Below are positions 37,733 to 46,491 of a stretch of DNA of 64,000 nucleotides, piece after piece (positions within the stretch are counted from its first letter, which is position 1; each line of letters starts with the position of its first letter). Origin of the DNA: Gemmatimonadaceae bacterium (GTDB lineage Bacteria; Gemmatimonadota; Gemmatimonadetes; Gemmatimonadales; Gemmatimonadaceae). The notes under the pieces were generated by a model, which was not told the DNA's origin, did not search any database, and saw only the letters and a list, made by a program, of their open reading frames with translations. Location of the stretch: positions 62,001 through 126,000 of the forward strand of contig JAUSJA010000030.1 in NCBI GenBank assembly GCA_030647905.1. Reading direction: 5' to 3'. The position numbers were made by a program, and so were the translations under genes.

Positions 37733-39036
37733 TTCTGCTTGAACCGGTGGCTCACCGCAACTTTGCCAATGATGACCCGGTGAGGCGAGAGCTGCTTCTG
37801 AAGGTGCGTGCGAAAGTGAGCCATGATGGCGCGGCGATCGAGCGACGCGCCATCGCGCGGCTCGACGGTGACTTCGATATGCTGGCCCGTGATCGGGTTC
37901 GGCACGCCCACCGCCTTGGCGCGCAGAACGTCGGGATGCAGCAGCGCCACACGCTCGACTTCACCGGGCAGGATCTTGAGCCCGCCGACGTTTACTATCT
38001 CCTTCGCGCGTCCGACGACCTTGATGAACTCACCGTCCTGCTCGACGATGTCGCCCGTGTCGTACCATCCGTCAACGAACGGTGACGGCGCGTTGAGATA
38101 GCCAAGCATCCGGTTGGCCGATCGCATTTGGAGCACGCCCTCCACGATCCGCGTCTCGATCCCCGTCCCGCCGATCCGCATCCACAGACTGTCGCGCGCC
38201 TTCGACTTGACCTGGAACACGCCAAGCTCGGAGAGACCGTACGTCTGCCTGAGATCCACCGCGGGCAGCTTCGCGGCGAGGCGGTCGAGTGTCCCCTGGT
38301 CCATCCGTTCGGTTCCGTAGGTGATGACGCGGAGATCGGGGAACTTCATCGCGTCGAACACGCCCGTGAGCAGCATCATGCGAAGAAATGTCGGCGTCGC
38401 CGGCAGCAGCTCTACGCGATGCTTCACCATTTCCGCGGCGATCGTCTCCGGCGTGCGCTCGGAGGGAACAATCACCACGCCCTTGTTGAACAGCGTGTGC
38501 AGCATCGTGTTGATGCCGCCGGCGTGATCGAACAGAAGGAAATTGAGCGCGCGGAGCGGAGCGCGCGGAACGGCGTAGCGCTCGAGAAAATTGTCAAAGT
38601 CGTGGAGGATCGCTTTGGGGCGACCGGTGGTTCCCGACGAGAAGAAGACAATGCCGGGGTGCCCGCTGCGGCGGAGCTCCTCGATCAGCCGATGCGCTGC
38701 GGCGGACTGCCCCCCGCGGTGCTCCAGGCGGCCACCGCGAATGATCCACTCGGCGCGACCGGTCTCGAAGAAATACTCATGGTCGGCGCTCGTCCCCTCA
38801 GTGAGAGGCATCAGGATCACGCCGCGGTCGAGCAGCTCCAGCATCGTCGCGATCGTGGGGCCGTCGAAGTCGCCGACAAGCGCCACCACCGCGCCCCGTG
38901 GAATGGCCGCGAGATCCACTCCCGGCTGCGCGGCCGCTCCGGCGATGTCATCGAAGGCGAGACTGCCGCCCGGGCCGATCAGGAAGGGCTCGTGGTTCCC
39001 GGCGTTCCGTCTGCCGAGCTCCTCGAGGATGCGCAC
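37729..39036 (-). CDS. AMP-dependent acyl ligase (ANL superfamily)
   Basis: A 435-residue adenylating enzyme, shorter than standard acyl-CoA synthetases. The P-loop FFSSGTTGRPKA is at 131-142, YGLSELG is the A5 motif, WYDTGDIV the A7 and GRAKEIVNVGG the hinge A8; the C-terminus ends with GKVAVSHRFKQK, holding the A10 lysine. It likely activates a carboxylic acid and loads it on the acyl carrier protein encoded two genes upstream. The GTG start shares a base with the SDR stop (TAGTG), consistent with coupled translation. The acyl group is unknown. Confidence 0.85.
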   Translation of the reverse strand: MRILEELGRRNAGNHEPFLIGPGGSLAFDDIAGAAAQPGVDLAAIPRGAVVALVGDFDGPTIATMLELLDRGVILMPLTEGTSADHEYFFETGRAEWIIRGGRLEHRGGQSAAAHRLIEELRRSGHPGIVFFSSGTTGRPKAILHDFDNFLERYAVPRAPLRALNFLLFDHAGGINTMLHTLFNKGVVIVPSERTPETIAAEMVKHRVELLPATPTFLRMMLLTGVFDAMKFPDLRVITYGTERMDQGTLDRLAAKLPAVDLRQTYGLSELGVFQVKSKARDSLWMRIGGTGIETRIVEGVLQMRSANRMLGYLNAPSPFVDGWYDTGDIVEQDGEFIKVVGRAKEIVNVGGLKILPGEVERVALLHPDVLRAKAVGVPNPITGQHIEVTVEPRDGASLDRRAIMAHFRTHLQKQLSPHRVIIGKVAVSHRFKQK

Positions 39037-39719
39037 TACGCGCCGCCGACGTGCATGATCTGTCCGCTGATCATCGAGCTCTCGTCCGAGAGCAGGAGCG
39101 AGAGGATGTTCCACACGTCTTCGGGTGTGCCCTGGCGCGGGATGATCTGCTGGCGGACCACTGCTTCGACCTTGTCCTTCGGGACCTTCGCGATGAGCGC
39201 CGTATCTATGGGGCCGGGGGCAATGGCATTGACCGTCACTCCGTGCGGCGCCATCTCACGGGCGAACGCGCGCGTGAATCCCTCGACCCCCGCCTTGGAC
39301 GCGACGTAGATCGCTTCACCCTTGATGGCGAGCGGCACGCCAAGTGTGGAAAAGTTGACGATGCGTCCCGATCCGCGCTTGATGAGCGCGGGTGCGACCT
39401 GCTGGCAACAGAAGATGGTGCCGAGAAGGTTTGTCTCGACAATCCGTCTCACGGTCTCCGGCGGCGTCGTCACGACGAGATTCATGGACGCGATCCCGGC
39501 GCAATTGATCAACGCGAATACGCTTTTGTCGCGCCGAAGATCGCCGAGCGCGGCAGCGATGGATGCGGGATCCGAGACGTCGGCGGCGCGCATCTCGAAG
39601 GCCGCGTCGGCTGCCGGCGTCCGGCCGACGCCGACCACGCGGTAGCCGCGGGAGTGCAGCTGGTCGGCGCAGAAGCGACCGAGCCCGCGCGACGCACCGG
39701 TGACGATGACGGTGTCCAT
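39036..39719 (-). CDS. Short-chain dehydrogenase/reductase, FabG-like
   Basis: A 227-residue classical SDR: TGASRGLG (7-14), NCAG, N97, the catalytic serine in NFSTLG (S124) and YVASK (Y138, K142), and MHVGGA at the C-terminus. FabG-type proteins reduce 3-ketoacyl-ACP; encoded between an ACP and an acyl ligase, this one could make a hydroxyacyl-ACP. The ATG directly follows the ACP stop (TAAATG). Confidence 0.88.
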   Translation of the reverse strand: MDTVIVTGASRGLGRFCADQLHSRGYRVVGVGRTPAADAAFEMRAADVSDPASIAAALGDLRRDKSVFALINCAGIASMNLVVTTPPETVRRIVETNLLGTIFCCQQVAPALIKRGSGRIVNFSTLGVPLAIKGEAIYVASKAGVEGFTRAFAREMAPHGVTVNAIAPGPIDTALIAKVPKDKVEAVVRQQIIPRQGTPEDVWNILSLLLSDESSMISGQIMHVGGA

Positions 39720-40007
39720 TTACGACTGCGGCAGCTCGGACAGATGACGCGCGAGAGTCCCGACGCTGCGCAGGACGCTGCGCGCCTCGGACATCGCGCT
39801 GTCGCTCGTCCAGTCGAAATGCGCCCCGAGCTGGTCGCGCGCGTACTCCTCGGCGGCGAGCAGCAGCATCACCAGATCGGCGGAGTCCACCACGCGGCCG
39901 GCGCCGACAAGGACTGTGTTGGCCGTGACCGACCCGGCCGACTGGCCGGTCAGCGATGCGACCTCATCGCGCACGAACTTCTCAACGTCTTCGTAAGCAG
40001 CTGCCAT
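39720..40007 (-). CDS. Acyl carrier protein
   Basis: A 95-residue carrier protein. The phosphopantetheine attachment motif is VVDSADLVMLLLA with Ser42 preceded by Asp41; acidic helices flank it. It lacks any fatty-acid-synthesis genes nearby and is coupled to an SDR, an AMP ligase and an AAC(3)-type acyltransferase, so it probably carries a dedicated acyl group for glycan decoration rather than serving lipid synthesis. GAGG about nine bases upstream supports the ATG. Confidence 0.85.
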   Translation of the reverse strand: MAAAYEDVEKFVRDEVASLTGQSAGSVTANTVLVGAGRVVDSADLVMLLLAAEEYARDQLGAHFDWTSDSAMSEARSVLRSVGTLARHLSELPQS

Positions 40008-40039
40008 TCAGTGAGCCTCGGATTTCATGTTCGAATCTG

Positions 40040-41542
40040 TCATTTCGTGCAGATGAGCAGCGACCGCGTTTCGGGGTGCGACGCTACGACCTCGACGCTC
40101 CCGAAGTGCGACCCGAGCGCAGCCATGAGATTCTCCCGCGTGTACCACCCGAACGATCCCCGGGCCGCGTTCCAGGCCGGAAAGAACCCAGGATCGCTGG
40201 TGATCATCTGGTCGTCCATGTCCACGAACTCGACGCAAAGATACTTCGTCGAGAGGCGGCCGAGTATCGCGGCGATGGCCTCGAAGGTCAGGGCCTGGCC
40301 CAGCGCGAGGTGGTGGACGATCGCGAGGGCGAGGACCAACTCGCACTGGAGCCGCTCATCGGGGGGCGCGACGACCGGCGCGCCATCGCCGATGAGCGAC
40401 AGCGATGGCTCGTTCTCGTACACCCTCGGATAGAGCGGCGGCAGCGGTGCGGTGAGATTCGCGACCAGCGGCAGGATGTCGAGCCGCTCCCGGCGGGCAT
40501 CGCCGAACAGGCGGTCGATCGAGGCCTCGTCGAGGTCCACCGCGACGACCGAGCTGCCGAGCCTGGCGGCGAGCATCGAGAACCATCCCGTATTGCTGCC
40601 GAGGTCGAGGACAGTGCGCGGGTTGAGCCGCGTGAGCGTTTCGTGCACGCCGCGCTGCTTGTCCGTCCAGTCGTCGCTCGGGGTCGCCGCGAACACCTCC
40701 TTCTTGTCCTCGTAGTAGCTGCTGTATGCGCTGCCTTTCAGGGCCGCCTTTCTCGACGCGATGATGTGCCGCAGCCGGCGGAAGAAGCGCGGCTTTTGCG
40801 GCCCCTTCTCCACAAGAGTGACGAGAAGCCATCGCGCCTCGACCTCGTACATCACGCGGTCGGCGAACGATCCTTCGAACGCCTCCTGCCGCGTGATCAC
40901 CGACTCCGACGCATTGAGCGTAGTCTCGTAGATGCGGCGCCTGGCCTGCGCGTGCAGGCCGCGATGCATCATCATCAACGGAAGCCCGAAGTACGGCTCG
41001 AACATCAGGCGGTACATCTCGTAGATCGCTTTCGACGTCTCGTCCCACAGGGCGCCGATCCCCTCGGGAGGCCGTCCCGACTGGAGATGGGGCTGCTTCG
41101 GCAGATCGGAGATCGGGATGATGGACGTGAAGTCCACGAACACCGGACGGGTCCCCGAGAACAGGATGTTGTGCGGGTGCCAGTCCTTGATCGTGAGGCC
41201 GTGCTCCTCGAGCCGCTCGTAGAGTGCAATGTGGAGCAGCGCCGCCTCGCCGAACATCGCGGCCGACCATTCGTGCGGATACGTGACGAACGGAATTCGC
41301 TCGTGCTCGAGCACCATTTCGTACGCCAGCCCGGGGTGCGGATTCTCCGCCAGCTCGCGCGTCGGGACGATGCCGTGGCTGAAGAGATCGTGCTCCTCGC
41401 AAACGCGGAGCACCCGGCGCACGGTGTCCGCGTGTCCGCTGTAGATGCCGCGAAGAACGCGGTCGCCGCTCACGAATGGCTCGCCGGCAGTATCGAATCC
41501 GACGAGGCGCGTCACCTGCGCGGATGTCCGGGCTGCGGTCAC
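40040..41542 (-). CDS. Kinase-like domain fused to a SAM methyltransferase
   Basis: A 500-residue two-domain protein. The first third carries IKDWHPHNILF (118-128) and VFVDFTS (135-140), equivalent to the catalytic and metal-binding loops of aminoglycoside/LPS kinase folds; I do not see a clear N-lobe lysine or glycine loop, so this part may be degenerate. The second part has motif I TVLDLGSNTGWFSML (310-324) and VVAVDLDE. A kinase plus methyltransferase in one chain recalls the O8/O9a chain terminator WbdD, although WbdD has the methyltransferase first. GTG start, GTGA overlap. Confidence 0.78.
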   Translation of the reverse strand: MTAARTSAQVTRLVGFDTAGEPFVSGDRVLRGIYSGHADTVRRVLRVCEEHDLFSHGIVPTRELAENPHPGLAYEMVLEHERIPFVTYPHEWSAAMFGEAALLHIALYERLEEHGLTIKDWHPHNILFSGTRPVFVDFTSIIPISDLPKQPHLQSGRPPEGIGALWDETSKAIYEMYRLMFEPYFGLPLMMMHRGLHAQARRRIYETTLNASESVITRQEAFEGSFADRVMYEVEARWLLVTLVEKGPQKPRFFRRLRHIIASRKAALKGSAYSSYYEDKKEVFAATPSDDWTDKQRGVHETLTRLNPRTVLDLGSNTGWFSMLAARLGSSVVAVDLDEASIDRLFGDARRERLDILPLVANLTAPLPPLYPRVYENEPSLSLIGDGAPVVAPPDERLQCELVLALAIVHHLALGQALTFEAIAAILGRLSTKYLCVEFVDMDDQMITSDPGFFPAWNAARGSFGWYTRENLMAALGSHFGSVEVVASHPETRSLLICTK

Positions 41543-43203
41543 GCCGCTCCGACCTCGCGCTCGGAGAGGGCGACCAGATCCTCCGTCATGTTGAAGTCGC
41601 GGCCATCCACCAGCCGGTCGCAGACGAACTCGATGAACGCATCCTTCCCGGGCAGCAGCAGCTCACGCTTCTCGTGCTGGAGCCCCCACCACTCGGTGCG
41701 TGGATCGTGCACGATCTCGAGCGGGATCTGCCGCTGGATGAAGTGCGAGTATGCGTACTTGCGCACGTCACGCCGCTGCTGATCGGTAAGACGTCCGAGA
41801 CGCGACGCGCCCTTCAGGAACCGGCGGTAGGTGATAGGCGTCATTCCTTCGTGCGCAAAGCCGAGCCCGCCGTAGTGCGCCTCGCCGGCGAGAATCACCG
41901 GCTTGCCCATGAGCGCGAGTTCGAGACCGGCAGTGCCGTACACCGTGACGCCGCCATCTATCAGCTCGAACATGTTGGCCGGGCTGATGTCCTCTTCCGC
42001 TGGAATGACCCGCACGTGGTCGGGCAGCTCGGGGAATTCCCGCTCGATCAGTCGCTGGACGCCGCTGGCGGGGTTATCCCACGCCTCGATCGGATGGATC
42101 TTGATCAGCCACTGAACGTCGGGGATCTCGATGGCGTGGCGAATGGTGTCTATCATCCAGTCGTCGAACGACGGATACGCCATCGGCGCGTAGTCGGACA
42201 CGCTGTCCCAGTTGATATGGGCAAGCACGGCGAAAACGGGCTTGTCGGTGGGCGCGTACTTCTTCTTCAGCTCGCTGACGTCCTGGCGATAAGTCTTGAT
42301 GTGCTTCATGTCGAAGCTGATCTGCCGGTGGTAGCGGTCCTCGAAGAACTTGTCGAGTCGGGCGTTCTCCCGCGGCGAGAGCTCGCGGCTCCTGATGTCC
42401 TCCCAGCAGGCGCGGCTCAGCTTCTTGAAATCAATGCGCGAGGGGTCCTCGACGTGGCGAAGGTAGAAATGCCACGAGAGATACGACGCCTTCCACCCGG
42501 TCACGGGGATGCCGCGCTCGAACGCGGTGTGAATGGCGGGGCCCCAGTCTATGTAAGTGCCGTGCGACATGAATACGCGCCACGGATTGAACCGGTCGAG
42601 CGCGCGGGCGGCGGCGCAGGCGGACACGAGCCCGCTGTACGCATACTCGCGCACGATCGCCTCGTGGCCCGTCAGCGCGGCACCCTGGAGGTATCGCACG
42701 ACAGACGAACGCACGTTCTTCCCGACGTTCAGGCCGTTGTAGGAGAGCGTGTCGAGTGTGTCCCACGTCACGTCGGCGGTGCTCTGCCAGAGCTCGTCGC
42801 GCTCCGCGTCCGTCAGGAAATCACCGTTGTAAGAGTACGGAATTCCCATCTGCTCGAGCACAGCGCTCGTCTTGCGCGTGCAGGTCAGGCAGGCGTCGCG
42901 CCATTTCGCGATCGGCACTCCCTCCTGCACGGTGCGGATGGCACAGCCGCGGTAAGGCGCATTGCAGATGATGGCGTGGACGTCATACCCGCGCAGCTTC
43001 ATCGCCGCGGCGATGGATGCCTCGACATGCAGAAGCAGCGGCATGCCCCCCGGTACCCAGAAGAGAAGCGTTCCCTTCGACTGATCAATGTCGCGGCCAT
43101 GCTTGTACAGCTGAGCCATCTTCCGCGTGCGGTGCTCTTCGGTGTGCTTGAAGAGCGCCTGCACCAGCAGCGGCGATTTCTGGATTGCGATGTGCGCGGC
43201 CAT
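41539..43203 (-). CDS. Capsule polysaccharide biosynthesis protein, KpsC/KpsS-like
   Basis: A 554-residue cytoplasmic GT-B-like protein. The C-terminal half has VQWLIKIHPIEAW, the pattern GGVTVYGTAGLELALMGKP and VILAGEAHYGGLGF, which characterise capsule-synthesis proteins that include the beta-Kdo transferases KpsC and KpsS. A cluster of four cysteines in the N-terminal third (CNAPYRGC ... CLTC) could bind metal. I used the ATG at 43203; TTG at 43242 would add 13 residues. Its GTGA coupling to the kinase-methyltransferase fusion suggests work at a chain end. Confidence 0.75.
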   Translation of the reverse strand: MAAHIAIQKSPLLVQALFKHTEEHRTRKMAQLYKHGRDIDQSKGTLLFWVPGGMPLLLHVEASIAAAMKLRGYDVHAIICNAPYRGCAIRTVQEGVPIAKWRDACLTCTRKTSAVLEQMGIPYSYNGDFLTDAERDELWQSTADVTWDTLDTLSYNGLNVGKNVRSSVVRYLQGAALTGHEAIVREYAYSGLVSACAAARALDRFNPWRVFMSHGTYIDWGPAIHTAFERGIPVTGWKASYLSWHFYLRHVEDPSRIDFKKLSRACWEDIRSRELSPRENARLDKFFEDRYHRQISFDMKHIKTYRQDVSELKKKYAPTDKPVFAVLAHINWDSVSDYAPMAYPSFDDWMIDTIRHAIEIPDVQWLIKIHPIEAWDNPASGVQRLIEREFPELPDHVRVIPAEEDISPANMFELIDGGVTVYGTAGLELALMGKPVILAGEAHYGGLGFAHEGMTPITYRRFLKGASRLGRLTDQQRRDVRKYAYSHFIQRQIPLEIVHDPRTEWWGLQHEKRELLLPGKDAFIEFVCDRLVDGRDFNMTEDLVALSEREVGAA

Positions 43204-43262
43204 CCGCGCATACCGGTTCAAGGATTTCAGAGGAGAGCGCAAATTTCAGTGGATTTGGTTGT

Positions 43263-43286
43263 GCGGGGCCAGGCCTCGAGCCCCGC
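43263..43286. repeat. Inverted repeat between two minus-strand genes
   Basis: GCGGGGC and GCCCCGC arms, seven bases each, with a ten-base spacer, in the 107-base gap after the methyltransferase stop at 43311. No T-tract follows on the minus strand, so termination is uncertain; it could instead stabilise or attenuate the transcript. Confidence 0.5.
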
Positions 43287-43310
43287 GCATCGCGGACGGC
43301 TAAATCTGAC

Positions 43311-44162
43311 TCAACCCTGCGGTACCCAGGCAATCACCGACGCCGCGAGAAGCGGGTTCGGACCGAAGGCAGGAGAACTCTCGGCGATGATCTTGAGCGA
43401 GCCCCGCGCCTCGTGATCGTGCAGAATGGTCACCAGATTCCGGTTGTATCCGTTGGCCTGAATATAACGCCGCCTGAGAAGGCCCAGCAGGGTGCTTTCG
43501 TCGCAATGTTCATAGACGGGCTCCACGTGCACCACCGCCGCCGGACGGAGCGCGGACAACCCCTCGACGAACGCGTCGCCGATGGGCTCGATGTACTGGG
43601 CCGCATAGGCCGTAAAGACGGTGCTGCCCTCGGGGATCGTGATCCCCGCCGTGCGACCCGAGGCGAGATCGCACCACCCGGTCGAGAGCGCCGTCCCCTC
43701 CCGACTCGCGATCGCCGCGGCAAGCTCGGGGCCGGTCGAAGTGCAGTCGGCGGCAAATAGCGGGATGCCGGCGAATTCGGCCCGCCGCGCGAGCCCCAGG
43801 ATCACACTTCCGTAACCGCAACCGAGCTCGACCAGCCCGGCCGCATTCAGATGCGGCTGGAGCGCCCCCGCGACGATGTCCAGATAAGCCGCGTGCGATT
43901 CCTCCGGCGTCATCAGCACAAGGTCGTCGCCCAGCGCCACCAGAGTCTCCTTCGGATCCCCCGCCGCCCATCGGTCCACTTCGTCGAGCCCCGCCCCCGG
44001 ATTCTTTCTGAATCGCTCGAGAAGCTCGCCCCATTTCTCCCGGCCGAACTCACGCTCGATCTCATCCGGAGTCCTCCGCTTCTCCGGCCATGGCTCAAGG
44101 CCGAGCAGCCGCGCCGGCCAGGGCGAATATTTCGGAAGATCGTCGAGCGGACGGAGCTTCAT
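43311..44162 (-). CDS. Class I SAM-dependent methyltransferase
   Basis: A 283-residue protein with a roughly 90-residue N-terminal extension (PKYSPWPARLLGLEPW, then a helical region) before motif I GLVELGCGYGSVILGLA. The last third ends VIAWVPQG. The layout resembles methyltransferases of glycan loci found with NeuB-like genes, but no substrate can be named. ATG start, five bases after the aminotransferase stop. Confidence 0.8.
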   Translation of the reverse strand: MKLRPLDDLPKYSPWPARLLGLEPWPEKRRTPDEIEREFGREKWGELLERFRKNPGAGLDEVDRWAAGDPKETLVALGDDLVLMTPEESHAAYLDIVAGALQPHLNAAGLVELGCGYGSVILGLARRAEFAGIPLFAADCTSTGPELAAAIASREGTALSTGWCDLASGRTAGITIPEGSTVFTAYAAQYIEPIGDAFVEGLSALRPAAVVHVEPVYEHCDESTLLGLLRRRYIQANGYNRNLVTILHDHEARGSLKIIAESSPAFGPNPLLAASVIAWVPQG

Positions 44163-44167
44163 GATGA

Positions 44168-45451
44168 CTACCGGGTAGCGGGTAGCTGGTACCGGTTCTC
44201 GTACACCTTCTCGAACGCGGTTACGACGTCCATCAAGTCCGCCTCAGTCATGCTGGCGTGGATGACGTCGGTGCACATAAGCTCCTTGTAGTACAGCCGC
44301 TCGATCACCGGGCAGATTCCCGGCTCGTAGCTGACCGTGCCCTTCCAGCCGGGATAGGTGAACGGAAACCCGTCCTTTCCGAAGGCAATGCGCTTCTGGT
44401 ACATGGGCTCGAGATAGATCGGCTCGGTGTACCCCTTCACCATCGGGATCCCCTCGGCGTTGAGCGCATCCACGAACCGGTCGCGCGAAACACCGACGAC
44501 ATCCTCGTCGAACCTCAACGCGTACCGGTAATACCCGTGCATGACGCCCTCCTTCACGACCGGCGTGCGCAGTCCGGGGAACAATCTCAGCCGCTCCGTC
44601 AGAAACTCAGCGCACGCCACGCGCGGCGGATGCAGCGCCGGCAGCTTCCTGAGCTGCTCGATGCCGATCGCCGCCTCTATCTCCGTCATGCGATAGTTGA
44701 ACCCGACGAGGTTCACGATGTCCTCGACACCCATGTCCTTCACCACCACTTCACCGTGGTTGCGGATCAGCGCCAGGCGATCGGCCAATCTTGCATCGTC
44801 GGTGACTACAACTCCGCCTTCACCGGTGTGAATCGTCTTGTGATAGTTGAGACTGAACACACCCATGTGGGCGAGCGTGCCGGCGTGCCGCCCGTTGTAC
44901 GTCGCACCGGGAGCCTGCGCCGCATCCTCGATCACGACGAGGTTCCGCTCACGCGCGATCTCCATTATCCCGTCAATGTCGGCCGGATGGCCGAGCAGGT
45001 CCACGACGATGATCGCCTTCGTGTACGGACTGAGGCGCTGGCGGATCGTTTCGGGAGTGATGCAGAACGTGTCCTCGTCTATGTCGGCAAATACGGGAAT
45101 CGCGCCGTAGACGATTGCCGCCGATGCCGAGGCCGTCATCGTGTACGGCGAGACGATGACTTCGTCTCCCGGCCCCACTCCCGCCGCGCCGACCGCGGCG
45201 TAGAGACCCGACGTCGCGGCGTTGACGGACACCGCGTGCTTCACGCCAAAGAACGCTTCCCAGTCGCGCTCCAGCCGCTGCACATTCGTCCCGCCGTGGA
45301 ACGCGGGCGACCATGTGCCGAGAAATCCGGAAAGCTCTCCGCTGTCGAGCACCGCGGCGACCGCGCGCTTTTCCTCTTCGCCGATGGTGTTGTACCGTGG
45401 GAATGGCGTGGTGCGGACGGGTGTGCCGCCGTTGATCGCGAGCCGGCTCAC
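44168..45451 (-). CDS. DegT-family aminotransferase
   Basis: A 427-residue PLP enzyme, longer than the other two in the window. The N-terminus LAINGGTPVRTTPFPRYNTIG is the longer type seen in many DegT proteins; the PLP lysine is K205 in LNYHKTIHTGEGG and VIEDAAQAPG the PLP-ring aspartate. The GTG start overlaps the dehydrogenase stop (GTGA). Being coupled to a Gfo/Idh dehydrogenase, it would aminate the ketone that enzyme makes, as in dehydrogenase-aminotransferase pairs of amino-sugar synthesis. Confidence 0.85.
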   Translation of the reverse strand: MSRLAINGGTPVRTTPFPRYNTIGEEEKRAVAAVLDSGELSGFLGTWSPAFHGGTNVQRLERDWEAFFGVKHAVSVNAATSGLYAAVGAAGVGPGDEVIVSPYTMTASASAAIVYGAIPVFADIDEDTFCITPETIRQRLSPYTKAIIVVDLLGHPADIDGIMEIARERNLVVIEDAAQAPGATYNGRHAGTLAHMGVFSLNYHKTIHTGEGGVVVTDDARLADRLALIRNHGEVVVKDMGVEDIVNLVGFNYRMTEIEAAIGIEQLRKLPALHPPRVACAEFLTERLRLFPGLRTPVVKEGVMHGYYRYALRFDEDVVGVSRDRFVDALNAEGIPMVKGYTEPIYLEPMYQKRIAFGKDGFPFTYPGWKGTVSYEPGICPVIERLYYKELMCTDVIHASMTEADLMDVVTAFEKVYENRYQLPATR

Positions 45452-46491
45452 GACGTGGCGCTCACCGCGCCCGCCCGCGTCAGGGTGACGACTTCCCCCT
45501 CGTTTCGCGCGGACTGGTGGGCCGCGAGTGCAATTCTCAGCGCTTCCAATCCGTCCTCGCCCGATGACTGCGGCGCCGAGCCGGTGGCAAGACACGCCAC
45601 GATGTCTTCGACGGCGTGCAGCATCACGTCCTTCCGGTCGCCCATGTTCACCGATGATGGGGCGAGCTCGACATAGCCGCTGTAGCGCGGGCTCGGCATC
45701 GCCGTCGCGATATCCACGCGATACGACGAGTCCACTATCTGCGCTCTGCCGCGCGATCCCATGATATCCATCTCGCAAATGGTGAAGTTGGCGACCTCCG
45801 CCGCGCGCATGGTCGCGACCATGCCGTTCGACATGCCGAGCGCGACGTCGAGCGTCGGATCGGCGCCACCCTCGCGAAGAATGTCTTTCGCCGATACCCA
45901 CTCGACTTCGCCCACGAGATAACGGAGGAGGTCGAACCAGTGCGTGCCGTTGTGCACCGTGCCTTTCGTGAGCCAGCCCGAAACGCCCCGCAGCTCACCG
46001 ATGCCGCCGTCGCGCAGAAAGCGCCTCAGGTTCTGCATGTTCCGCGCGTAGCGGCGCAGGTGCATCACCACCAGCAGCGTGCCCCGCTCCCGCGCCAGCC
46101 CCACAAGGCGCTCCGCCTCGTACAGCGTCGAAGCCAGCGGCTTTTCACAGAGCATCGCGAGCGGCGCCTGTTCGGCCCTGAGAATCTGCGACGCCACGGT
46201 GAAGTGCGTCGGCGTTGGAGTGGCGACGCTCACGATCTCCGGACGTACCGATGCCATCAGATCCGCGACGGCGCTGAAACGCGCGCTCACTCCCCACCGC
46301 TCGCCGCAACGCTCGAGCGCGGCCGGGTCGGAGTCCGCGATCGCCACCAGGTCCGTCTCGGGGCATTGCTGATACGCCTCGGCGTGAGAGAACACGTCTC
46401 CTTTCATCAGCCGGTCGTCGGCGAAGTCGCTGCCGATCTTTCCGCAGCCGATCAGCGCCGCCCTGTAGGGTGGCCGGCCTGGCACCGTCAT
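45448..46491 (-). CDS. Gfo/Idh/MocA-family NAD(P)-dependent sugar dehydrogenase
   Basis: A 347-residue oxidoreductase. Rossmann motif ALIGCGKIGSDFAD at residues 11-24, ATPTPTHF, the family lysine in CEKPLAST, and HNGTHWFDLLRYLVGE in the C-terminal substrate domain. Family members oxidise a ring hydroxyl of sugars or inositols. It lies between a cytidylyltransferase and an aminotransferase with 4-base overlaps on both sides, implying oxidation then transamination of one sugar. Confidence 0.88.
   Translation of the reverse strand: MTVPGRPPYRAALIGCGKIGSDFADDRLMKGDVFSHAEAYQQCPETDLVAIADSDPAALERCGERWGVSARFSAVADLMASVRPEIVSVATPTPTHFTVASQILRAEQAPLAMLCEKPLASTLYEAERLVGLARERGTLLVVMHLRRYARNMQNLRRFLRDGGIGELRGVSGWLTKGTVHNGTHWFDLLRYLVGEVEWVSAKDILREGGADPTLDVALGMSNGMVATMRAAEVANFTICEMDIMGSRGRAQIVDSSYRVDIATAMPSPRYSGYVELAPSSVNMGDRKDVMLHAVEDIVACLATGSAPQSSGEDGLEALRIALAAHQSARNEGEVVTLTRAGAVSATS

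Noticed and set aside
43263-43286. Intrinsic terminator inside the convoy
   Set aside because: The hairpin has no T-tract on the minus strand and the genes on both sides continue in the same direction with related functions.
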